Part shown: in pieces, positions 25,505 through 33,241 of the stretch | Position numbering within the stretch: the first letter of the stretch is position 1 | Layout: each line of letters begins with the position of its first letter | DNA from: a marine actinobacterium PHSC20C1 | Lineage (GTDB): Bacteria; Actinomycetota; Actinomycetes; Actinomycetales; Microbacteriaceae | Reading direction: 5' to 3' | Assembly: GCA_000153145.1 (NCBI GenBank) | Contig: CH672415.1 | Coordinates: 672,565-712,640, forward strand | DNA length: 40,076 nt | Made by a program: the position numbers and the translations under genes | Notes under the pieces: model-generated | Databases searched by the model: none | Told to the model about the DNA's origin: nothing | What the model saw: the letters and a program-made list of their open reading frames with translations, nothing else

Positions 25505-26299
25505 ATGACATCTGACTACACATACATCCGTTCAGCGACGGTCGCAGGACACGTCGCGGAGGTGCGCATCAACCGCCCCGAACGCCGCAACGCGTTGACG
25601 ATCGGCGTGCTCAGCGAGCTGTCGCATGCCCTCGATGCCGCGGTTGCCGACCCCGAGATTCGAGTGGTGATTCTGGCGGGCGAGGGGAAGTCCTTCTGCG
25701 CGGGCGCAGACCTGCACGCTGTGCACAATACTGAGCTCGCCGAGCGCAACGAGATCGGTCTCGGATCCGCGCGACTGTGGGAGCAGCTCGGCTCTCTTGA
25801 GATCCCGGTGATCGCGGCCGTACAAGGACACGCGATCACGGGTGGGCTTCATCTAGCGATGTGCTGTGATCTCATCGTCGCTGCCGAGGATGCCGTTTTC
25901 CAGGACACGCACGCCCGATTGGGCCTCGTGCCCGGATCGGGTGAGCCGCAGAGAATTTCGCGGCGTATCGGCATCGTTGCGGCCCGTGAGATGCTCCTGA
26001 CATCACGGCGATTCAGCGCGGCGGAGGCGCAGCAGATGGGAATGGTGAGCCGAGTGGTGCCTGCCGAGCAGCTTGAATCGGCGGCTCTGGCTCTCGCTGG
26101 CGAGATTGCAGCGAACAACCCCCGCGGTGTGCGCTACATCAAACGCATGCTCAATGGCGGATGGGGCAAGCCCTACGGGGAGGCCCAATGGGAGGACACA
26201 ATTCTGAACTGGGGCGGTCGCCTTAACGAACGTCCGGATGATGACGCGGCGGAGCGCTTGAAAGCCTTTCGTGAGCGTTCCAGAAGGGAGACGAAGTGA
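25505..26299 (+). CDS. Crotonase-family protein lacking both hydratase glutamates
   Basis: A 264-residue crotonase fold with normal oxyanion elements (SFCAGADLHAV; HAITGGLHLAMCCD) but His116 where hydratases have the first Glu and His136 where they have the second (FQDTHARLGLVPGSGEPQR). Simple hydration is therefore unlikely; isomerase, hydrolase or lyase activity is possible, as other crotonases use different side chains. The ATG at 25505 lies 11 bases after the MaoC stop. Its stop overlaps the following dehydrogenase start (GTGA). The name enoyl-CoA hydratase, which a similarity search would give, probably misdescribes it. Confidence 0.82.
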   Translation: MTSDYTYIRSATVAGHVAEVRINRPERRNALTIGVLSELSHALDAAVADPEIRVVILAGEGKSFCAGADLHAVHNTELAERNEIGLGSARLWEQLGSLEIPVIAAVQGHAITGGLHLAMCCDLIVAAEDAVFQDTHARLGLVPGSGEPQRISRRIGIVAAREMLLTSRRFSAAEAQQMGMVSRVVPAEQLESAALALAGEIAANNPRGVRYIKRMLNGGWGKPYGEAQWEDTILNWGGRLNERPDDDAAERLKAFRERSRRETK

Positions 26300-27441
26300 T
26301 CTCACTAGGTAGCTTGGGCACGGACCTTGACGAATTGCGACAGGTGGCGCGCGCGTTCGCGGATCGCGAAATCGAATCTCGCGTGGATGAGGCGGAGAGT
26401 GCTGAGCACTTCCCGACTGAGCTCTTCCGCCTCGCCGGAGCCAACGGATTCATCGGCAGTCACTACCCCGTCGACGTCGGCGGCGGGGGAGGAGGGATCG
26501 CTGCAGCGATGGTGCTCCGGGAGGAGTTCTCCTACAGCTCTGTCGGCATCTCCTCTGGTCTCGGCCACCAGGATCACGTGGGCACCGCCTACCTCCACCG
26601 CTTCGGGTCACCCGAGCAGATCGATCGCTGGCTGCGACCGGCACTCGCCGGGGAGTTCGTGATCGCTATGGCGGTGACGGAACCGGATGCTGGATCCGAC
26701 GTGCGGCGCATGCGCAGCAAGGCTCGCCGCGAGGGGAACGAGTGGGTGATAACCGGGCGCAAGACGTTCATCACGAATGGACCACTGGCCGATGGGATCG
26801 CCATTGTCGTTCGCCTGGCAGATACGACCGACCGGTTCGGTGTCTTTGTTGTACTGCGCGGAGATCCGGGCTACCAGTGCGAGCGCACTCTCGGCAAAAT
26901 GGGCTGCAATTCCTCCGAAGTCGGAGAGCTTGTGTTCGACGACGTGCGTGTCGGGCCCGACCGCATGCTCTCGCCAGAGGGCGGCAGCTCATTAGAAGAC
27001 GTGCTCGACGTGCTCGTCCGCGGTCGGGTTCTTGTGGCAGCCTCCGCGCTCGGACTGGCGAGGCGAGCATTCGACGTCGGGATGGAGTACGCGAAGCAAC
27101 GGGAAGCGTTCGGGAGGCCAATCGGGCGATTCCAGGAAATATCAATGAAATTCGCGGATGCGAGCACGGCGATCCGGGCGGCTCACCTGATCACCTACGA
27201 CACCGCCGCCCTGCTGGAACGCGACAGCACGGTTCCCGTGCTGGAGTGCTCGCAAGCGAAGCTCTTCGCCTCAGAGACCGCGGTCATGGTCGTGGATCAG
27301 ATGATGAGGGTGTTCGGCGGCGCGGGCTTCATGCAATCGTCCGTCATCGAGCGGCTATACCGTGACGCCCGATTTTTTACGATCGTCGAGGGCACCGTCG
27401 AGATCCAGCACCGAATAATCTCCTCCCACCTAGGGTTGTGA
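26296..27441 (+). CDS. Acyl-CoA dehydrogenase
   Basis: A 381-residue FAD enzyme, close paralogue of the one at 10941: shared segments include GRKTFITNGP, REAFGRPIGRFQEISMKFA, VDQMMRVFGG and VEGTxEIQHRI. FAD/substrate segment AMAVTEPDAGSDVRRMRSK; likely base E365. GTG 26296 overlaps the crotonase stop and follows AGAAGGGAGACGAA, a strong ribosome site. One copy in each arm suggests duplication and specialisation, perhaps for two rounds of chain shortening. Confidence 0.93.
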   Translation: MISLGSLGTDLDELRQVARAFADREIESRVDEAESAEHFPTELFRLAGANGFIGSHYPVDVGGGGGGIAAAMVLREEFSYSSVGISSGLGHQDHVGTAYLHRFGSPEQIDRWLRPALAGEFVIAMAVTEPDAGSDVRRMRSKARREGNEWVITGRKTFITNGPLADGIAIVVRLADTTDRFGVFVVLRGDPGYQCERTLGKMGCNSSEVGELVFDDVRVGPDRMLSPEGGSSLEDVLDVLVRGRVLVAASALGLARRAFDVGMEYAKQREAFGRPIGRFQEISMKFADASTAIRAAHLITYDTAALLERDSTVPVLECSQAKLFASETAVMVVDQMMRVFGGAGFMQSSVIERLYRDARFFTIVEGTVEIQHRIISSHLGL

Positions 27442-28217
27442 TCGTGGTCGATTCGCTTCTTCACGCTGCACCATCCTTCAGGCTGGATGGCAAGACTGCC
27501 CTCATTACGGGCGCGAGCAGGAACATCGGCTTCGCGATCGCCTGCGCCTTTGCGCACGCCGGAGCGGACTTACTACTCGTGGCGCGCGGAAGGGAACGGC
27601 TCGAGCAGGCAGCGGTCGCGATCCGCGATGGTGCGGGAGTCAGGGTCAAGACGGTCGTTGCCGATGTCAGCACTCCGGAGGGTCTCGACAGCGTTGCGGC
27701 AGAAGCTGACGGACTTTCCTCCGTCGACATTCTCGTGAACAACGCCCATACGGTCGGCTCCTCGCCGGGTAAGTCCCTCTTCGAGCTGGAGGAAGACGTG
27801 TGGGATGAGGTACTCGCCACTAACCTCCTTGGCCCGTTCCGCTTGTGCCGCAAGTTCGGCCGCGCGATGTTGGACGGCTCGGGGGGAAGCATCATCAACG
27901 TGGTTTCGGGCTCCGGGTTCTTGCCTGCTCCCGGGCTCGGCGCATATGGGTCGAGCAAAGCCGCGCTCTGGATGATGACTCGTTACCTCGCCGTCGAGGG
28001 CGCTCCCAAGGTTCGCGTCAACGCGCTCTGCCCCGGCCTCGTAAGTGAGGATGGTGAGCCGAGGAACGATTCGCATCGTGCCATCATCAAGGATGTGCCC
28101 ATGGGCCGGGTCGCGACACCTGATGAAGTCGCGGGGGCGGCCCTCTACCTCTCATCGCCTGCTGCGAGCTACACGACCGGCGAGGTTCTCATCGTGAACG
28201 GCGGCCGCGCGTGGTAG
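27438..28217 (+). CDS. Short-chain dehydrogenase/reductase
   Basis: A 259-residue NAD(P)-dependent oxidoreductase of the classical SDR type. Cofactor motif TGASRNIG (24-31), structural motif NNAH (101-104), and catalytic residues S157 or S159, Y170 and K174 (AYGSSKAAL). It ends with the usual TGEVLIVNGGRAW block. GTG 27438 overlaps the dehydrogenase stop. It most likely oxidises or reduces a hydroxyl/keto group on the substrate or, with the (R)-hydratase at 24648, serves as an (R)-3-hydroxyacyl-CoA dehydrogenase as in multifunctional enzyme 2. Last gene of the unbroken overlap chain; a 103-bp gap follows. Confidence 0.9.
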   Translation: MIVVDSLLHAAPSFRLDGKTALITGASRNIGFAIACAFAHAGADLLLVARGRERLEQAAVAIRDGAGVRVKTVVADVSTPEGLDSVAAEADGLSSVDILVNNAHTVGSSPGKSLFELEEDVWDEVLATNLLGPFRLCRKFGRAMLDGSGGSIINVVSGSGFLPAPGLGAYGSSKAALWMMTRYLAVEGAPKVRVNALCPGLVSEDGEPRNDSHRAIIKDVPMGRVATPDEVAGAALYLSSPAASYTTGEVLIVNGGRAW

Positions 28218-28320
28218 CACAAAGCACGTCGCTGTCGTCAATGAGTGACCGAGTCCGCCTGTGCGTTATCCTGTCACGAGCGGTTTGGCTAAGTCTCTGT
28301 GTGAAAGAAGGGTTGCCTGA
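28218..28320 (+). promoter_or_regulatory. 103-bp gap before the ETF genes, possible separate promoter
   Basis: This is the first sizeable break in the second arm. It holds no gene. AGAAGGG (28306-28312) is a good ribosome site for the following ATG. Weak promoter-like hexamers (TTATCC near 28266) are present but no clear -35/-10 pair, and no palindrome like those at gntR. Separate expression of the ETF genes is possible but not shown. Confidence 0.25.
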
Positions 28321-29091
28321 ATGAAGATCGTCGTTCTGATCAAGGAGGTCCCCGACACGTGGGGTGACCGTCGGCTCAATTCCGAGACGGGACTTCTCGA
28401 CCGTGCGGGGGCGGAACCGGTGGTCGACGAGATCAACGAGCGTGCCCTCGAGGTTGCCCTCACCTACGCGGATGCTCAGACCGGGACCGAGATCGTCGCG
28501 CTCGCCATCGGCCCAGCGAGTGTTCCCACGAGCCTGCGGAAGGCGCTCGGCATGGGCGCCGATAGTGCTGTACACGTTCTTGACGACGCTCTCGTCGGGG
28601 CCGACATCACACTGACCGCACAGGTGATCGCCGCGGCAATCAAGCGGATCGGCTTCGACCTCGTCATCGCGGGCAATGTATCGACGGATGGCGGCGGATC
28701 AGCGATCCCGTCCATGGTTGCCGAGCTGCTCGGAGTTCCCGGTGCAACCTACCTCAATGCTGTCGAGATCACGGTGGATGCGGTAACCGGTCGACGGGAA
28801 ACTGAGGCTGGTTCTTTCGGTGTGAAGGCTGCGCTGCCTGCGGTCATCTCCATAACCGAGGCACTGCCGGATGCCCGTTTCCCCAACTTCAAGGGCATCA
28901 TGGCCGCGAAGAAGAAGCCGTTCGAGACGCTGTCCTTGGGCGACTTGGATATCACGCCCACTGAGGAGTCTCGCTCGATCGTGCTCAATGTTACCCAGCG
29001 CCCCGCGCGGACCGCGGGCACCGTCATCACCGATGAGGGCGACGCGGGCCAGCAACTCGCCGACTTCCTTGCCAAGAACCAACTGATCTAG
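28321..29091 (+). CDS. etfB: Electron transfer flavoprotein beta subunit
   Basis: A 256-residue ETF beta chain, which with the alpha chain accepts electrons from the acyl-CoA dehydrogenases of this island. Evidence: N-terminal KIVVLIKEVPDT, EINERALEVAL, the AMP-binding region GNVSTDGGGSAIPSMVAELLG, and the ETF-beta signature region VTGRRETEAGSFGVKAALPAVISITEALPDARFPNFKGIMAAKKKP. Length fits the family. A dedicated ETF pair beside three dehydrogenases suggests these need their own electron carrier. Confidence 0.95.
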   Translation: MKIVVLIKEVPDTWGDRRLNSETGLLDRAGAEPVVDEINERALEVALTYADAQTGTEIVALAIGPASVPTSLRKALGMGADSAVHVLDDALVGADITLTAQVIAAAIKRIGFDLVIAGNVSTDGGGSAIPSMVAELLGVPGATYLNAVEITVDAVTGRRETEAGSFGVKAALPAVISITEALPDARFPNFKGIMAAKKKPFETLSLGDLDITPTEESRSIVLNVTQRPARTAGTVITDEGDAGQQLADFLAKNQLI

Positions 29092-29103
29092 GGACGATCC
29101 GTC

Positions 29104-30090
29104 ATGACTGAATTCGCAACCGACTCCATCCTCGTACTCGTGGAGGTGTCGCCGAGTGGCGCTGTTCTACCCAGCGCCGCCGGCCTGATCGGTGCCGCCG
29201 CCGCGATCGGATCACCCGTTGCGCTCGTGGTGGCCGCCCCGGGCGCAGGTCCCGCCGCTGCGAAGGCTGCTGGCGAGTTCGGTGCCACGCAGGTGCTCGT
29301 CGCTGAACGACCGGATGCCGCCACCTCCCTGCTCGTACCCACAGTCGACTCGCTCGCTGCCGCTGCCGCCTTGGTCAGCCCCCAAGCGGTGCTGCTCTCT
29401 CATTCGGTGCAGGGCCGGGATGTCGCCGCCCGGTTCGCGGCGCGTACGGGCTCCGCGCTGGCGGTAGACGCCGTCGGAATCTCGCGTGACGACGAGGGAC
29501 CTGTCGTCCACCACTCCGTGTACGGCGGTTCCTACCTGGTCGATTCGGCGGCCTCGTCGGGAGCGATTGTGTTGACGGTGCGGCAGGGAGCGATCGAGGC
29601 CAGGGCGGCAGCCACGAAGCCCACCATCGAGACGCTCGAGGTACCGGCGAGCGGGATGCGCGATGTCGACATCGTCGACTTCGAGGAGGTCGTCGTCGCG
29701 TCATCCCGACCCGAGCTTCGGGGAGCGAAGACCGTGGTTTCGGGCGGTCGTGGACTCGGATCGGCAGAGAAGTTCGCGCTCGTTGAGGAGCTCGCCGATG
29801 TGCTGGGAGCTGCGGTCGGAGCATCCCGAGCTGCGGTGGATGCCGGCTATGTGCCCCAATCGCACCAGGTGGGTCAGACGGGTGTCACGGTCGCTCCGCA
29901 GCTGTACATCGCGCTCGGGATCTCAGGCGCGATCCAGCACCGCGCTGGCATGCAGACCGCGAAGACGATCGTCGCCATCAACAAGGACGCGAACGCTCCG
30001 ATCTTCGAGATCGCCGACTTCGGCATCGTCGGCGACCTGTTCGCGGTCGTTCCGCAGTTGGTATCCGCGATCCAGTCGAAGCGGAAGTAG
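29104..30090 (+). CDS. etfA: Electron transfer flavoprotein alpha subunit
   Basis: A 328-residue ETF alpha chain carrying FAD. The C-terminal FAD domain contains [72 protein letters not shown] and [26 protein letters not shown], all diagnostic. The N-terminal half is the less conserved domain that packs on the beta chain. ATG 29104 lies 12 bases after the beta stop, with GGGACGATCC between. Followed five bases later by a membrane cytochrome gene. Confidence 0.95.
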   Translation: MTEFATDSILVLVEVSPSGAVLPSAAGLIGAAAAIGSPVALVVAAPGAGPAAAKAAGEFGATQVLVAERPDAATSLLVPTVDSLAAAAALVSPQAVLLSHSVQGRDVAARFAARTGSALAVDAVGISRDDEGPVVHHSVYGGSYLVDSAASSGAIVLTVRQGAIEARAAATKPTIETLEVPASGMRDVDIVDFEEVVVASSRPELRGAKTVVSGGRGLGSAEKFALVEELADVLGAAVGASRAAVDAGYVPQSHQVGQTGVTVAPQLYIALGISGAIQHRAGMQTAKTIVAINKDANAPIFEIADFGIVGDLFAVVPQLVSAIQSKRK

Positions 30091-30095
30091 CTCTC

Positions 30096-31199
30096 GTGGT
30101 ACGTCAGGGTCTGCCCCGTTCATCCGGAGATGATCCGGGCGCGGAGTCGAAGTCCGAGCTGACCACTCCGCCAGCCGCTCCGCCAAAGCCTGATACGGCG
30201 GCCCCGGCCGTGCGGCGCGGACTCTCAGTGCTGCCCGATCGGGTCATCGCTCCCGCGACAGTGCCGGTTGAGCCCGCGCCGCCGGGAACCCGACCAGAAC
30301 CTGCTGTAGGGCGTCGGCCGATCGGCAGGACGGCCCGCGCCATCCTGATCGGTGTGGGCCTGATCGTCCTCCTGGCGCTGGCGGTCCTTCTGGCCCGCTG
30401 GCTGGTCGGACTCGACGGCGTGCGGGACTTCATGACGACCTACCCAGGCCAGAGCGAGCTGCCCGAGGGGGCGCCGGTAGGCTTCCCCGCGTGGCTGGGC
30501 TGGCAACACTTCTTCAATACCTTCCTCATCGTGCTCATCATCCGCTCCGGCTGGCAGGTGCGCACGCAGAAGAAGCCACCAGCATCATGGACGCCGAAAT
30601 GGTCGAGTGGCCGCAAGATCAGCATCACTCTCTGGCTGCACCAGTCACTGGACCTGCTCTGGCTGGTCAACGGTGTGATCTTCGTCGTGCTCCTGTTCGC
30701 CACCGGCCAGTGGATGCGAGTTGTGCCAACCAACTGGGATATCATCCCCAACGCGATCTCCGCCGGCCTGCAGTACGTCTCCCTCGACTGGCCGACCGAG
30801 CACGGCTGGGTCAACTACAACGCCCTCCAGCTGATCGCCTACTTCGTGACAATCTTCATCGTGGCCCCGCTCGCGGCGATCACCGGGGTGCGGATGTCCG
30901 GCCTGTGGCCAGCCCAGGCAACGCGCCTGAACCGCCTCTACCCGGTCGAGTGGGCGCGCGCCGTGCACCTGCCCGTGATGCTGTACTTCGTGGCGTTCAT
31001 CATCGCGCATGTCGCCCTCGTGCTGGCGACCGGGGCGCTGCGCAACCTCAACCACATGTACGGCGGACAGGATGCCGTCAACTGGGTCGGCTTCGGAATC
31101 TTCGCCGCGTCCCTGCTGGTCATCGTCGGGGGTTGGTTCGCCGCCCGCCCATTGGTGATCGCGCCCATCGCGAGCCTGTTCGGTCGCGTCGGACGCTAA
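30096..31199 (+). CDS. Membrane cytochrome b (b561/b6-like), probable electron acceptor linked to ETF
   Basis: A 367-residue integral membrane protein. A Pro- and charge-rich N-terminus (1-78) precedes about six hydrophobic segments near 80-102, 133-150, 186-203, 245-265, 291-312 and 331-350. Histidines H138, H182, H291 and H305 sit in or at segments; the H291-H305 pair in [15 protein letters not shown] has typical heme-b spacing. No iron-sulfur, FAD or molybdenum motif is present. GTG 30096 starts five bases after etfA, implying co-translation. The simplest reading is a quinone-linked or electron-relaying cytochrome that takes ETF electrons to the membrane, as no ETF:quinone oxidoreductase is in the window. 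Other cytochrome b roles cannot be excluded. Confidence 0.75.
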   Translation: MVRQGLPRSSGDDPGAESKSELTTPPAAPPKPDTAAPAVRRGLSVLPDRVIAPATVPVEPAPPGTRPEPAVGRRPIGRTARAILIGVGLIVLLALAVLLARWLVGLDGVRDFMTTYPGQSELPEGAPVGFPAWLGWQHFFNTFLIVLIIRSGWQVRTQKKPPASWTPKWSSGRKISITLWLHQSLDLLWLVNGVIFVVLLFATGQWMRVVPTNWDIIPNAISAGLQYVSLDWPTEHGWVNYNALQLIAYFVTIFIVAPLAAITGVRMSGLWPAQATRLNRLYPVEWARAVHLPVMLYFVAFIIAHVALVLATGALRNLNHMYGGQDAVNWVGFGIFAASLLVIVGGWFAARPLVIAPIASLFGRVGR

Positions 31200-31204
31200 C
31201 TAGT

Positions 31205-31415
31205 TGTACTGCCCAGGGACGTTGGTTGATGTGTGACGTCTTGAATTAATGAAGACCTCCGGTGGAGGGTGGAGCTGTCTAGGTCCCATTCCCCCAATCC
31301 GGAGGTCTTCGTGTCTCACGCTAATGCTGCTCTTGCTCCTATCCGAAGGCTGCGCGTCGCGCGGCTGATCGTCGATGAAGGATGGCCGGTCGCTCACGCA
31401 GCGGCGTTCTTTCAT
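31205..31415 (+). mobile_element. Truncated IS481-type element (left end only)
   Basis: From about 31205 (TGTACTGCCCAGGGAC, a likely terminal repeat) through the first codons of an IS481-type transposase. The frame from GTG 31311 reads SHANAALAPIRRLRVARL and VDEGWPVAHAAAFFH, the standard IS481 N-terminus, then breaks off near 31413-31416 and stops at 31422-31424. No other part of the element follows. The deletion junction leads straight into the repeat-rich non-coding region, so the truncation may mark an old recombination join. Confidence 0.8.
31251..31310 (+). repeat. Hairpin burying the ribosome site of the IS481 transposase
   Basis: Perfect 12-bp arms GAAGACCTCCGG (31251-31262) and CCGGAGGTCTTC (31299-31310) end exactly at the transposase GTG (31311). 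The right arm contains GGAGG, the gene's Shine-Dalgarno sequence, so a transcript entering from outside the element would fold and hide it. This arrangement is known in other insertion sequences as protection against read-through. It also lies downstream of the cytochrome gene and may affect its mRNA end. Confidence 0.65.
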
Positions 31416-31424
31416 GGGGTCTGA
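31311..31424 (+). pseudogene. IS481-family transposase, N-terminal remnant of 37 codons
   Basis: The GTG start, preceded by GGAGGTCTTC, is followed by a clear IS481 N-terminal helix-turn-helix start (SHANAALAPIRRLRVARL, then DEGWPVAHAAAFFH). The frame then reads GV and stops. The rest of the HTH and the whole DDE domain are missing. Confidence 0.8.
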
Positions 31425-31478
31425 TGTCGGTTTGGTTGAGTCTGTCACCTAAACGTGCAGCAGACCCTGACTCCCTCA

Positions 31479-31567
31479 GCGATAGCCGCACCACCCTCCT
31501 CCGCTCCACCCGTCCTGTGCAAAACCCCGGCGGCGATAGCCGACGGTTGACCTCGCGGCGATAGCCG
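31479..31567 (+). repeat. Three direct copies of GCGATAGCCG
   Basis: Exact copies at 31479-31488, 31533-31542 and 31558-31567; the last two extend to GGCGATAGCCGA. Start-to-start spacings are 54 and 25 bases. They begin just beyond the truncated IS481 element. Confidence 0.7.
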
Positions 31568-31949
31568 ATGGCGGGGCGGGACATTGGCCGTGCGGTGGGG
31601 CCGACCCATGTTAAGAGCTCGGCGCTTCGCGCCTCGCGTGACTCCGTGATGCCCTTCTGTGTGCAACAGGATGTTTACTGGTTGCTGCGCAACTGTTTCG
31701 GGGAGCGGGCTGTCGTGCAACGAGATGTCAGCATGAACCGTTCAGGTTCATGGGGGCGTCGAAGTTGTGCGGCAGGTTGCGACTTGTAGTGTGCTCGCTG
31801 CGCTCGCCACGCTTCGCGTGTGCAACGGTGTGAGGTTCGGTTCGCAACGTAATGTTCACCTCACCGGTCTGTGTTCATTTAAGTGGACGACTGTTTACTT
31901 TTGTGGACTCCCCGAGTTGCCGTCACGCAACGCTCAGCAGCCTCTTCGT

Positions 31950-32055
31950 GAACGTCACGTTCTGTGAATGGGTTCCCTGCCGGGGGCAGCCTTCGGCATC
32001 GGTGAGGTCAGACGGGTGACGCAACGTCTCGTGGTCGGGCCGTCAACGTCACGTT
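31950..32055. repeat. Palindrome GAACGTCACGTTC and near-copy
   Basis: GAACGTCACGTTC at 31950-31962 is a perfect odd palindrome. AACGTCACGTT recurs at 32045-32055, and both are followed within a few bases by TGAA. They interleave with the GCAACnnnATGT and CGGTGAAGTCAG-like repeats. Confidence 0.55.
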
Positions 32056-32187
32056 CGCTGAACATTGTGTTGCCCGCTGCCCGCTGCCCGCTGCGCGCTC
32101 ATGTGGGGTTACCAGACCGGTGAAGTCAGTGGCGAAGCAGGTGACTCTGGCGGTATGTGGTTGAGGCAACCGGACCGGCCAAGTCAA
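32000..32187 (+). repeat. Three direct repeats related to CCGGTGAAGTCAG
   Basis: CGGTGAGGTCAG (32000-32011), CCGGTGAAGTCAG (32117-32129) and CCGGCCAAGTCAA (32175-32187), same orientation, with flanking GACCGG in the last two. Imperfect, so less certain than the other families here. Confidence 0.4.
32073..32093 (+). repeat. Tandem CCCGCTG x3
   Basis: Three abutting exact 7-mers at 32073-32093 followed by a partial unit. Short array of no known role, directly next to an inverted GCAACnnnATGT copy. Confidence 0.7.
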
Positions 32188-32532
32188 CATGCGGGCATCA
32201 CCGGACCGGCGGGCGAACAACGTGAGCGCACGCAGTGGCCAGTTCCGGGAGGAGACGACGGGTGAGCGCAGCGAACACGGAGAGCCGCCGGGGCGACGGA
32301 GCGAAGCGACGTCTAGGTGAGGTACAGGAACGCAACGGTATGTGGCCCGGAGTTACATCGCTGGGCGGAGCACAGATTACGGAGGGAGGCTCGGCCGTCG
32401 GCGGCTAACGGCCTGGGCGATTCACGGGACAAAAATGTTGCGGCGACTGGCAGTTTTGGGGCCGGTTTCGCCGCATGTCCTTGTATCGAGGCGCGACAGG
32501 CGTTTCATCTAACGTCGGAAGGTCGTTTTGTT

Positions 32533-32958
32533 GTGAGCAAGCTATTGGCAGCACCGCGGGTGTGGCGTCTGGCACGGACGGGAACGATCGAGCCGAATGC
32601 GACAACAACGAATCAGCGGGCGGCAACTTTTGCGGCTTCGGCTCCGGACGGAACTGTGTTGCTGACCAGGCGTGATGATGACGGCCTTTCGCATTGGCTT
32701 ATTGCCCCGGATGCGACTGGTGTGGAGCGGTCAGCGCTGCATCTTGCGCAGACAGTTGCTGCTCGCGCTGTGGAGCTCGTCGATGACATTCCGGAGCTGT
32801 TCGAATCGAAGCACTTTGCGGTTGCCCGGTATGAGACTGGCAGCATCATTGGTCGTGACACTCAGGTTGGTTCTGACCTGTCAGAAATTGCGCGACGTTT
32901 GGCGACGGCTCTGAGTTCAGGTGAATGGGTTGCGGCGGTTCTGCGTCACGGCTGCTGA
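32533..32958 (+). CDS. Unknown protein, probably a truncated N-terminal part
   Basis: Not recognised. The frame is open from 32317, but the part before 32533 has an implausible composition. From GTG 32533, preceded by GGAAGG (32517-32522), it gives 141 residues with normal actinobacterial character: KLLAAPRVWRLARTG, DGTVLLTRRDDDGLSHWLIAPD, a long helix-forming region and WVAAVLRHGC at the end. It looks like the start of a larger protein cut at about 32940, as the frame stops abruptly before unrelated sequence. I cannot assign a family; a conjugation or plasmid-maintenance protein is only a guess from context. Confidence 0.4.
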   Translation: MSKLLAAPRVWRLARTGTIEPNATTTNQRAATFAASAPDGTVLLTRRDDDGLSHWLIAPDATGVERSALHLAQTVAARAVELVDDIPELFESKHFAVARYETGSIIGRDTQVGSDLSEIARRLATALSSGEWVAAVLRHGC

Positions 32959-33019
32959 TCTCCCCAAGGACGACATCCCACCCGTCTGGGGGCATTTCTG
33001 GATCGAAGTTTGTAGAGTG

Positions 33020-33241
33020 CTAACACCTCTGTGGCCTCTTCTGTGCTGCATCATGGGCTCGTTGATCCAGTGAGTCGATCGGCATTTCCTTGCTGGCGTC
33101 GACATCGCCAGCAAAGTAGTTGTTGGCTCTCTCGTCGGTGAGGGGTTCGTTGCCGTCGATGAAGATGAGGTGGTTGTCGCATTCGTTTGCTGCGATGTCG
33201 TCAAAGATTGTTTCGACTGCTGCTGGCGACCGGCGCGCTAC
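33020..33241 (-). pseudogene. Open frame without a start, remnant of an unknown gene
   Basis: On the minus strand a frame between a stop at 33242-33244 and a stop at 33020-33022 reads like real protein: VETIFDDIAANECDNHLIF, IDGNEPLTDERANNYFAG, DVDASKEMPIDSLDQR. It has no ATG, GTG or TTG near its beginning and directly follows the HIRAN gene in another frame. It may be the C-terminal end of a lost gene. No family recognised. Confidence 0.3.

Larger units (their letters stand above)
31663..32343. repeat. Five copies of GCAACnnnATGT (iteron-like)
   Basis: Copies at 31663-31674, 31717-31728, 31844-31855 and 32332-32343 on the plus strand, and one inverted at 32062-32073. All nine fixed bases match in each. 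Further isolated GCAAC pentamers occur between them. The first two are 54 bases apart. A 12-base site with a 3-base variable centre is typical of a protein-binding site. Confidence 0.65.
31425..32532. other. Repeat-rich non-coding region, candidate plasmid origin or partition locus
   Basis: About 1.1 kb in which no frame has convincing protein-like composition on either strand. It holds GCGATAGCCG three times, GCAACnnnATGT five times, CGGTGAAGTCAG-like repeats three times, the palindrome GAACGTCACGTTC with a near-copy, short TTC-loop hairpins (GGCGCTTCGCGCC, CACGCTTCGCGTG), and three tandem CCCGCTG units. Repeated short sites in the same orientation beside replication genes are typical of iteron origins or centromeres. 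No AT-rich unwinding segment stands out except near 31876-31900. Assignment is inference. Confidence 0.45.

Noticed and set aside
32073-32093. Tandem CCCGCTG as a CRISPR or large satellite
   Set aside because: Only three 7-base units with no spacers; kept only as a small repeat.
32317-32532. Upstream extension of the unknown gene at 32533
   Set aside because: Composition is implausible and it runs through the repeat region; a ribosome site and normal composition begin at 32533.
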